Assembly (NCBI RefSeq): GCF_010729485.1 | Contig: NZ_AP022609.1 | Location: 1,736,001-1,800,000, forward strand | Direction: 5' to 3' | Source: Mycolicibacter hiberniae | GTDB taxonomy: Bacteria > Actinomycetota > Actinomycetes > Mycobacteriales > Mycobacteriaceae | DNA: 64,000 nt | In this document: piece by piece, positions 57,025 to 64,000 of the stretch | Layout of the letters: each line of letters starts with the position of its first letter | Position numbering within the stretch: position 1 is the first letter of the stretch | Made by a program: the position numbers and the translations under genes | Notes under the pieces: model-generated | The model's database searches: none | Told to the model about the DNA's origin: nothing | Seen by the model: only the letters and a program-made list of their open reading frames with translations

Positions 57025-58169
57025 GCCAGACCGGGATCGAGTTGTGGCGGCAGCACGCCACCCTCGACCGGCTTGCGGGCATCGGCCTCGGCCTTGGCGA
57101 CCGCCTGGGCGATCGCCGGATCGGTCTTGGTGGTGAACCAGTCGGCGACCTCGTCGCTGTCGTCCTCGTGCCGATTCGAATGATCGTCGACGGGGGACGG
57201 CTGGTAGCGGAAGACGCCGTCTTCGCCGGGTGCGCCGAGCAGTTTGGTGAAGCCCTGCAGGGCGGTGCCGAAATCACTGGGCACCACCCACACCTTGTTG
57301 GCCCCACCTCGCGCCATCTCCGGCAGCACCTGCAGGTACTGGTAGGCCAGCAGTTCCGGGGTGGGCCGGCCGGCCTTGATCGCCGCGAACGTCTTCTCGA
57401 TCGCTTTAGCCTGTCCTTGGGCCTGCAGGTAGGCGGCGGCCCGCTCACCCTGGGCCCGCAGCATCCGGGACTGCCGTTCACCTTCGGCGGCCAGTATCGC
57501 GGCCTGCTTGGCACCTTCGGCGGTCAGGATCTCGGACTGCTTCTGACCCTCGGCCTGCTTGATCGCCGCCTCGCGCTGGCCCTCGGCGGTCAGGATCATG
57601 GCCCGCTTCTCGCGGTCGGCCTTCATCTGCTTCTCCATCGACGCCTGGATCGACGGCGGCGGATCGATGCTGCGCAGCTCCACCCGGGCCACCCGCAGGC
57701 CCCAGCGGCCGGTCGCCTCGTCGAGCACCCCGCGCAGCTGGCTGTTGATCACCTCGCGCGAGGTCAACGTCTGCTCCAGCGTCATCCCGCCGACCACGTT
57801 GCGCAGCGTGGTGGTGGTCAGCTGCTCCACGCCGACGATGTAGTTGCTGATCTCATACACCGCGGCCTTGGGATTGGTGACCTGGAAGTAGACGACGGTG
57901 TCGATGTTCAGAGTCAGGTTGTCCTCGGTGATCACCGGTTGTGGTGGGAACGAGACCACCCGCTCGCGGAGGTCGATGCGGGCCCGCACCCGGTCGATGA
58001 ACGGGACCAAAAGGGTCAGCTGACCGCTCACGGTGCGGCTGTAGCGGCCCAGGCGTTCGATCACCGCCGCCTCGGCCTGCGGGATCAGGGCGACCGATTT
58101 GGCCACCACGATCACCGCGAACACCACCAGCACGGCCAGCAATAACAGCCCGGTTGTGACGCCTTCCAT
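57021..58169 (-). CDS. SPFH/band-7 (stomatin-like) membrane protein
   Basis: This 382-residue protein has one N-terminal membrane helix (about 5-28), an SPFH domain (about 30-200) with IPQAEAAVIERLGRYSRT and the RWGLRVARVELRSIDPP block, and a long Ala/Glu/Gln coiled coil (about 190-290) with repeats of AEGQxxAAI type. The C-terminal 90 residues are acidic and less conserved. It oligomerises at the membrane in lipid-raft-like assemblies. It follows the NfeD-like gene by 14 bp, the usual stomatin-NfeD pairing, and corresponds to Rv1488. ATG 58169 is the start. Confidence 0.92.
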   Translation of the reverse strand: MEGVTTGLLLLAVLVVFAVIVVAKSVALIPQAEAAVIERLGRYSRTVSGQLTLLVPFIDRVRARIDLRERVVSFPPQPVITEDNLTLNIDTVVYFQVTNPKAAVYEISNYIVGVEQLTTTTLRNVVGGMTLEQTLTSREVINSQLRGVLDEATGRWGLRVARVELRSIDPPPSIQASMEKQMKADREKRAMILTAEGQREAAIKQAEGQKQSEILTAEGAKQAAILAAEGERQSRMLRAQGERAAAYLQAQGQAKAIEKTFAAIKAGRPTPELLAYQYLQVLPEMARGGANKVWVVPSDFGTALQGFTKLLGAPGEDGVFRYQPSPVDDHSNRHEDDSDEVADWFTTKTDPAIAQAVAKAEADARKPVEGGVLPPQLDPGLA

Positions 58170-58183
58170 GACGATTCCTTTCG

Positions 58184-58618
58184 TTACACGATCTTGCCGA
58201 CCACCGCGGTGGCCCCGTCGATGTGCATCACGGTGACCTGCTCCCCCGGTTCGAATACGTCACCGTCGGTGAGCGCTCGGGCGGTCCACACCTCACCGTT
58301 CAACTTCACCCGGCCGGCGTGCAGTTCGACACGGTCGAGTACCAGGGCGGTCTTGCCCTGCAGCGCCAGCACCCCGGTTTCGTCACCCGTTCCCACCCAC
58401 ATCCGGCGGCGCAGCGCGGGCCGTACCAGCACCAGCAACAGCACCGATACCACCAAGAACACGGCGCCGTCGGTCCACAGCGGCCAGTCGGTCAACGCAC
58501 TGGCGACCGCCGCCGAGAGCGCACCGCCGGAGAGCATCAGCAGGAACATGTCACCCGTGAGGGCCTCGGCTCCCGCGAGCCCAAGTGCGAAGACCAACCA
58601 GATCAGGGCAGTCGGCAT
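58184..58618 (-). CDS. NfeD-like membrane protein
   Basis: This 144-residue protein has two or three membrane helices (about 5-70) and a C-terminal OB-fold domain (about 85-144) with GKTALVLDRVELHAGRVKL and a hydrophobic ending, as in the short NfeD proteins that partner stomatin-like proteins. The frame is open upstream, but ATG 58618 is where membrane sequence begins. It is the first gene of the NfeD-SPFH-DoxX-like unit and corresponds to Rv1487. It diverges from the 58698 gene across 79 bp. Confidence 0.88.
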   Translation of the reverse strand: MPTALIWLVFALGLAGAEALTGDMFLLMLSGGALSAAVASALTDWPLWTDGAVFLVVSVLLLVLVRPALRRRMWVGTGDETGVLALQGKTALVLDRVELHAGRVKLNGEVWTARALTDGDVFEPGEQVTVMHIDGATAVVGKIV

Positions 58619-58697
58619 GCGGTCAGAATAGCCCGAGAACCAGCCGAACCTGTGCGGTCCGACAGGGACGAACCAGACAACTACACTGCGGTGCATC

Positions 58698-59528
58698 ATG
58701 TGGTGCCCGAGTACTTCGCTGGCGGTGTGGGCCAACGCCTGGCTGGCGGGCCTGGCCGCCCCCGATGACGTGTTGGACGCCCTCTCGGCGTGGGCACCGA
58801 TGCAGGCGGTGTCGACCTGTGACGTGATCAGCATCGGCGAGGCCGCGGTGCCCTGGGCCGGGGGCGCCGGTGGCGGCGCGGCCGCACTGCTGCAATTGGT
58901 GCGGGGCGCCGGCACCGCGGCCGGCGACGGCATCCGGCCGGTGTTTCCGGTACCCGGCGATGTCCGGGGGCTGCCGGCCGGGACGTCGTTTCAGCGCGAG
59001 GCGATTCTCGCCGGTGAGGCCGTTGTGATCGGTTCGGCCGACGCCGCGCCCCCGATCGGTCTGGTGCCGGCCTACTACGAAGACGCCGACGACGAGTCCG
59101 CCGCCGAACTGTGCTGGACCGCCTTCCCGCTGACCGGCATGCCGGCCGCCGAACACCACGATCTGGGCGAGGCCGAGTACGGGCTGCGGTCTGCCATACG
59201 CAGCGCCACCGAGGTGCTGGGATCCACCGGTTCGCGGTGGGCCGACTACGGCGTGGAGGACCCACGACTGCAGGTCGAACAGTTGGTCGAAGCCGTACTG
59301 CTGCACCGGATTCCCGAGCACGCCCCACCTCGTGCGGTCCGCGTTCTGCACAGCGCCGCGCACGTCGAGGCGATCCTGACCGTCAGTGCCGATCTGCTTA
59401 CCGCGAGCGCACAGTCGGCCGCCGCGGTCCAGCGCGCCGTGGATGCGGTTGCGCCGCTGACCGCCGTGGTTCGTTCGGCGCGCAGCGCCGCGGTGACGGC
59501 GATCCTGCACTCGGCCTGGCAGCGGTAG
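58698..59528 (+). CDS. Conserved mycobacterial protein, Rv1486c-like
   Basis: This 276-residue protein has no family I can name beyond its syntenic equivalence to Rv1486c. It is Ala-rich and acidic and has no membrane segment or signal peptide. The N-terminal 45 residues are helical (LAVWANAWLAGLAAPDDVLD), the middle has a VRGLPAG-type Gly region near 90, and the C-terminal 60 residues are strongly helical and Ala/Val-rich. It ends 12 bp before the convergent ferrochelatase gene. It is always found here in mycobacteria as far as I recall, and the function is unknown. Confidence 0.75.
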   Translation: MWCPSTSLAVWANAWLAGLAAPDDVLDALSAWAPMQAVSTCDVISIGEAAVPWAGGAGGGAAALLQLVRGAGTAAGDGIRPVFPVPGDVRGLPAGTSFQREAILAGEAVVIGSADAAPPIGLVPAYYEDADDESAAELCWTAFPLTGMPAAEHHDLGEAEYGLRSAIRSATEVLGSTGSRWADYGVEDPRLQVEQLVEAVLLHRIPEHAPPRAVRVLHSAAHVEAILTVSADLLTASAQSAAAVQRAVDAVAPLTAVVRSARSAAVTAILHSAWQR

Positions 59529-59540
59529 CCGCCCGGGCGA

Positions 59541-60569
59541 TCAGCTGTCCGGCGCCACGATCGCGGCGCAGTGCGCCGAACCGCACGACGCGCCGTTGAC
59601 CCCGAACCCGCAGCCCAGGCCTTCTGAACCCGCGGCCCGTTGCGGCCCGGCACCGTCGCGCAGCTCCTCGATCAGGCTTCGGGCAAGCCGGGCCAGCCGG
59701 TTGTCCGCGTTCGGGGTGGCCGCCCGTGCGTAGGCGATACCGGCCGCCTGCGCCTGGGCCCGGACCTGCGTGTCGAGGTCCCACACCACCTCGATGTTGT
59801 CGCTGAGAAAGCCGATCGGGCACAGGATCACCGCAGGGACACCGGAATCGGCCAACGTCGCCAGGTGCGCCTCGACGTCGGGCTCCAGCCAGGGCACCTG
59901 CGGCGGGCCGGACCGCGACTGCCACACCTGGTCGTATTCGGGATAACCCGCAGCCGCGGCGACCAGCCGCGTGGCGTGTGCGACCTGGCGGCTGTAGAGC
60001 TGCGGACCGTAGCGCTGGTCGGCGCGCACCGGGATCGAATGCGCGGTGAACACGAGCCGGGCGCCCGGTCGCAGCTCCGCGGGCAGGCTGTCGGCGGCGA
60101 CGGCGATCGCCTCGGCGAACATCGCCACGAACAACGGGTGATCGAAGTACTGGCGCAGCTTCACCAGCTCCGGGGCGCCCTCGCCGGCAGCCCGCCGCGC
60201 TCGGGCGATGTCCTCGGCGTACTGCTCGCAGCCGGAATATCCGCCCCACGCCGAGGTCGCAAACACCGCGGCGCGCCGCACGCCGTCGGCGGCCATCGCA
60301 GCCACCGTGTCCTCGACATAGGGCTCCCAGTTGCGGTTGCCGAAATACACCGGCAACCCGGGCAGTTCGGCGCGCAGCTCGTCGGCCAACGCCCGGTTGA
60401 TGCCGTTGATCGGCGAGACACCGCCGAAGTGCAGGTAGTGCTCGGCGACGGCGTCGAGCCGGGCCGGGGGCACACCACGCCCCCGGGTGACGTTCTCGAG
60501 AAACGGCCGCACCTGCTCCGGGCCTTCGGGACCGCCGAATGAGAGGAGTAAGACGGCGCCTACATCCAT
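59541..60569 (-). CDS. hemH: Ferrochelatase (coproporphyrin type) with 2Fe-2S cluster
   Basis: This 342-residue enzyme inserts Fe2+ into coproporphyrin III, as is usual for Actinobacteria, in haem synthesis. [14 protein letters not shown] at residue 6, [12 protein letters not shown] near 98, [11 protein letters not shown] near 175 with the catalytic His, and [18 protein letters not shown] near 250 are family motifs. The C-terminus has [16 protein letters not shown], which with a more internal Cys would hold the [2Fe-2S] cluster found in actinobacterial ferrochelatases. It follows inhA by 12 bp in the fabG1-inhA-hemH operon, as in M. tuberculosis. Confidence 0.95.
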   Translation of the reverse strand: MDVGAVLLLSFGGPEGPEQVRPFLENVTRGRGVPPARLDAVAEHYLHFGGVSPINGINRALADELRAELPGLPVYFGNRNWEPYVEDTVAAMAADGVRRAAVFATSAWGGYSGCEQYAEDIARARRAAGEGAPELVKLRQYFDHPLFVAMFAEAIAVAADSLPAELRPGARLVFTAHSIPVRADQRYGPQLYSRQVAHATRLVAAAAGYPEYDQVWQSRSGPPQVPWLEPDVEAHLATLADSGVPAVILCPIGFLSDNIEVVWDLDTQVRAQAQAAGIAYARAATPNADNRLARLARSLIEELRDGAGPQRAAGSEGLGCGFGVNGASCGSAHCAAIVAPDS

Positions 60570-60581
60570 CCGCCGTCCTAT

Positions 60582-61391
60582 CTACAGCAACTGGGTGTGC
60601 GCGCCGCCGTCGGCGTAGACAACCGTTCCGGTGGTGGCCGGCAGCCAGTCGGACATCAGTGCGCACACCGTCTTGGCCACCGGTGTCGGGTCTTTCATGT
60701 CCCAGCCGATCGGGGCCCGCTGGTCCCAACCCTCTTCGAGCAGGCGGATCTGCTCACCGGCGCCTTCGCCGAGCGCCCCGCCCACGATCGCGCTCATGGC
60801 CAAGGTCCGGATCGGCCCGGCGGCAACGAGATTCGAACGCACACCGAGGGGTCCTGCTTCTCGCGCGACGAAGCGATTCACCGACTCCAGGGCGCTCTTG
60901 GCCACCGTCATCCAGTTGTAGGCCGGCATCGCCCGGGTCGGATCGAAGTCCATGCCCACGATGGAGCCGCCCGCGTTCATGATCGGCAGCACCGCTTTGG
61001 CCAGCGACGCATAGGAATACGCCGAGATGTGGATGCCCTTGGCCACGTCCTCGTAGGGCGCGTCGAAGAACGGGTTGACGCCCATGCCGGTCTGCGGCAT
61101 GAATCCGATGGAGTGCACCACGCCGTCGAGCTTGTTGCCCTCCCCGATCACCTCGGTGACGCGTGCGGCCAGCGTGTCGAGGTGCTCGTTGTTCTGCACG
61201 TCGAGTTCCAGCAGCGGCGCCGGCTCCGGAAGCCGGTCGATGATGCGCTGGATGAGCCGCAGCCGGTCGAACCCGGTGCAGACCAGCTGGGCGCCGGCCT
61301 CCTGGGCGACCTTGGCGATGTGAAACGCGATCGAGGAGTCGGTGATGATCCCGGTGACCAGGATCCGCTTGCCTTCGAGAATGCCTGCCAT
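60582..61391 (-). CDS. inhA: InhA enoyl-ACP reductase
   Basis: This 269-residue NADH-dependent enoyl reductase belongs to FAS-II and elongates mycolic acid precursors; it is the isoniazid and ethionamide target. The sequence is very close to M. tuberculosis InhA. It includes [13 protein letters not shown] at residue 14, Ser94 in VVHSIGF, the active-site Tyr158 and Lys165 in [10 protein letters not shown], and the end [10 protein letters not shown]. Positions I recall as resistance sites (Ile16, Ile21, Ser94) carry the wild-type residues. It follows fabG1 by 32 bp in the same transcript. ATG 61391 is the start. Confidence 0.97.
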   Translation of the reverse strand: MAGILEGKRILVTGIITDSSIAFHIAKVAQEAGAQLVCTGFDRLRLIQRIIDRLPEPAPLLELDVQNNEHLDTLAARVTEVIGEGNKLDGVVHSIGFMPQTGMGVNPFFDAPYEDVAKGIHISAYSYASLAKAVLPIMNAGGSIVGMDFDPTRAMPAYNWMTVAKSALESVNRFVAREAGPLGVRSNLVAAGPIRTLAMSAIVGGALGEGAGEQIRLLEEGWDQRAPIGWDMKDPTPVAKTVCALMSDWLPATTGTVVYADGGAHTQLL

Positions 61392-61423
61392 TGAAGTTCC
61401 CTATCTTGGTCTCTGAACGGTTC

Positions 61424-62264
<841 letters not shown>

Positions 62265-63272
62265 TCAGGCGGGCAGCCGGCGGTTGAGCAGCAGCGCCGC
62301 CAGCGCGGCCAGCGCCAGGACGAACGTGCCCAACCGCAGCCAGCCGGTGCTGGCATCGCCGCGGATGGTCTCGAAGCCGATCTGGTCCTGCAAGGTGGCG
62401 TAAACCTCTTTGAGCTGGGCCAGGCTGGAGGCGGTGTAGGCGGTGCCGCCGGACAGATCGGCGATCTTCTTCAACGAGTCGTCATCGACCGGGACCGGCT
62501 GGCGCTGCTCGTTGATCTCGACATAGCCGTAAGCCGTGCCGAACGAGATCGTCGAGACCGGCACCCCTTGATCCTTGGCTGTGCGCGCCGCGGTGAACGC
62601 CCCCTTGGGGTTGTCGGGATTGGACGGCACCGTCTCCTTGCCGTCGGACAGCAGCACGATCCGGGCCGGCGGCGGGGTGTCGCCCCCGCCGATGACGGCC
62701 CCCACGGTGGCGATCGCCTGCAGCGCGGTGAAGATGCCTTCGCCGGTCGCGGTCCGGTCCGCCAGTTGCAGTTTGTCGATCGCGGCCTTGGTCGCCTCGC
62801 GGTTGGTCGTCGGTGAGGTCAGCACGGTCGCGGTGCCGGCGTAGGCGATCAGGCCCAGGTTGATGCCGGCGGTCAGCTCGTCGGCGAACTGCTTGCCGGC
62901 TTCCTGCGCGGCGGCCAGCCGGCTGGGCGAGACATCGGTGGCCCGCATCGACTGCGAGACGTCGATCACCAACATCACCACCGCGCGGTTGCGCGGAATC
63001 CGGACGTCGTGCGTGGGGCCGGCCATGGCGATGGTGAACAGCACCATCGAGGTGACCAGCAGGATCGCCGACAGGTGCCGCCAGCGCGTCGGCGTCTTGG
63101 GCGCCACGCTTTCCAGCAACTCCATGTTGGCGAATCGCAGAATCCGGCGGTGCCGCGCCACCTGCATGACGACGTACAGCGCGACCAGACCCAGGATCAC
63201 GAGCAGGAACAGGAAGAACCACGGGTGCGCGAAGCCCGACAGCGTCATCGGCCCCAGGAGCGGCAATGTCAT
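62265..63272 (-). CDS. VWA-domain membrane protein, Rv1481-like
   Basis: This 335-residue protein has two N-terminal membrane helices (about 13-35 and 65-82), a von Willebrand A domain (about 92-290) and a C-terminal helix (about 308-330). The metal-site motif DxSxS is DVSQSM near residue 103, with Thr in TSPTTN and Asp in LLSDGKE as further ligands. It belongs to the MoxR-DUF58-VWA system thought to assist protein or metal-cofactor maturation at the membrane. It follows the DUF58 gene by 28 bp. The start is at 63272; an ATG eight codons later is an alternative. Confidence 0.9.
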   Translation of the reverse strand: MTLPLLGPMTLSGFAHPWFFLFLLVILGLVALYVVMQVARHRRILRFANMELLESVAPKTPTRWRHLSAILLVTSMVLFTIAMAGPTHDVRIPRNRAVVMLVIDVSQSMRATDVSPSRLAAAQEAGKQFADELTAGINLGLIAYAGTATVLTSPTTNREATKAAIDKLQLADRTATGEGIFTALQAIATVGAVIGGGDTPPPARIVLLSDGKETVPSNPDNPKGAFTAARTAKDQGVPVSTISFGTAYGYVEINEQRQPVPVDDDSLKKIADLSGGTAYTASSLAQLKEVYATLQDQIGFETIRGDASTGWLRLGTFVLALAALAALLLNRRLPA

Positions 63273-63300
63273 AGCAGACCTGTCTGGTTACGGGTCGAGG

Positions 63301-64000
63301 TCACGGTGTACCCGCCAGCGCGCCGCGCCGGCGTGACTCGACGAATCGGACAATGTCGGCGATCCAGTCCCGGTCCGTCCGCAGGCTCAACAGCGGTGCG
63401 CCGCAACTGCGGAGCGCACGCGCGACGTCGGCGCGGTGGGCCACGGCTGCCCGGGCGAAATCGTCCCGCAGCTTGGCGTCGATGGTGAACTCGCGGGTGA
63501 TCCCGGTTTCGGTGTCCTGCAGCACCACGTCGCCGACGTCGGGCAGTTCCACGTCGCGCGGGTCGAGCACCTCGACGCCCAGCACCTCGTGCCGGGCGGC
63601 GACCGCCCGCAACGGGCGCATCCAGTTGATGGGGCCCAGGAAGTCGCTGATGATCACCGCCATGCCCCGCCGCCGCTCGGGCCGGCGCAGCGCGTCGATG
63701 GCCGCCGCCAGGTCGCCGCGAACCCCCATCGGGGCCCGGGGTGTCGTGGCGATGGCGCGCAACAGGGTCTGCTCGTGGTTGCGCCCGGACCGTGCAGGCA
63801 CCCGTACCACGCGCTCGCCGTTGGCCACCAGCGCTCCCAGCCGGTTGCCGCCACCGCTGTTGAGATAGACGATGGCCGCTGCCGCGGCCACGGCCAGATC
63901 ACGCTTCTCGCACCCGGCGGTGCCGAAGTCCATGCTGGCCGACATGTCCACCACCAGCCAGGTCTCCAGCTCGCGGTCGGCGATCATCTGCCGGACGTGC
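63301..64000 (-). CDS. DUF58 protein, Rv1480-like (5' end outside window)
   Basis: This is the C-terminal part of a DUF58 protein, running off the right edge. The visible 230 or so residues include the DUF58/VWA-like core: LVVDMSASMDFG, where DMSAS is a DxSxS metal site, NRLGALV and MAVIISDFLGPINWM, and the end DWIADIVRFVESRR. Family members of about 300-320 residues work with MoxR AAA+ ATPases, and the moxR gene should lie just beyond the window. It is on the same strand as the VWA gene, in the order known from M. tuberculosis. Confidence 0.88.
   Translation of the reverse strand, partial: HVRQMIADRELETWLVVDMSASMDFGTAGCEKRDLAVAAAAAIVYLNSGGGNRLGALVANGERVVRVPARSGRNHEQTLLRAIATTPRAPMGVRGDLAAAIDALRRPERRRGMAVIISDFLGPINWMRPLRAVAARHEVLGVEVLDPRDVELPDVGDVVLQDTETGITREFTIDAKLRDDFARAAVAHRADVARALRSCGAPLLSLRTDRDWIADIVRFVESRRRGALAGTP

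Overview
The window is high-GC actinobacterial DNA and almost certainly comes from a Mycobacterium sensu lato. The right third has the M. tuberculosis-type order (read right to left) DUF58 protein, VWA protein, fabG1, inhA, ferrochelatase, an Rv1486c-like gene, NfeD and SPFH proteins, a TVP38 protein, mutA, mutB, meaB, lipL. The rest encodes mycobacterial lipid-factory families: MmpL, FAAL-type FadD, Pps-type polyketide synthases and PapA5. The species cannot be fixed from the sequence alone. Differences from H37Rv, as I remember that genome, are an aquaporin gene between the TVP38 and DoxX-like genes, no mazEF4 between mutB and meaB, and no Rv1482c counterpart.

Layout. 1-6.0 kb: class-3 lipase, hemerythrin-like protein, MmpL transporter and flavin monooxygenase. 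6.3-11.4 kb (+ strand): a tailoring cassette with an AurF-like di-iron oxygenase, two Rv2952-like methyltransferases, a P450 and an SDR. 11.4-17.6 kb (- strand): a hydrolase, two paralogous secreted proteins of unknown family, nitroreductase, DUF2505 protein and flavodoxin. 17.7 kb: an LCM-type methyltransferase. 18.5-48.2 kb (- strand): tesA, fadD26, five pps-like genes and papA5, in the same order as the phthiocerol dimycocerosate (DIM) locus but without drrABC and without mas. 48.3-64 kb: core chromosome.

The main discovery candidate is this DIM-like assembly line, called here Pks1-Pks5 in transcription order. It is a mosaic of Pps parts. Pks1 has a PpsC-like front and a PpsA-like back with a broken KR. 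Pks2 has a PpsA-like front, including the loading ACP, and a PpsB-like back. Pks3 has a PpsC-like front, no ER and a PpsA-like docking tail. Pks4 has a PpsB-like docking head on a PpsD-like body. Pks5 is PpsE-like. The docking ends suggest FadD26 > Pks2 > Pks3 (or Pks1) > Pks4 > Pks5 > PapA5/TesA. All four of Pks1-Pks4 carry a VASH-type AT motif (methylmalonyl-like), so a heavily methyl-branched, partly unsaturated phthiocerol-like lipid is predicted. Pks1 and Pks3 share a 2.6-kb near-identical segment of foreign-looking codon usage. A 15-codon remnant of the pks2 tail upstream of pks1 shows that this segment was copied from the pks2/pks3 junction. Methylmalonyl-CoA mutase, which can make the extender, lies next to the cluster, but that seems to be its normal chromosomal place.

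Comparisons with M. tuberculosis proteins are from memory of those sequences and not from a search.
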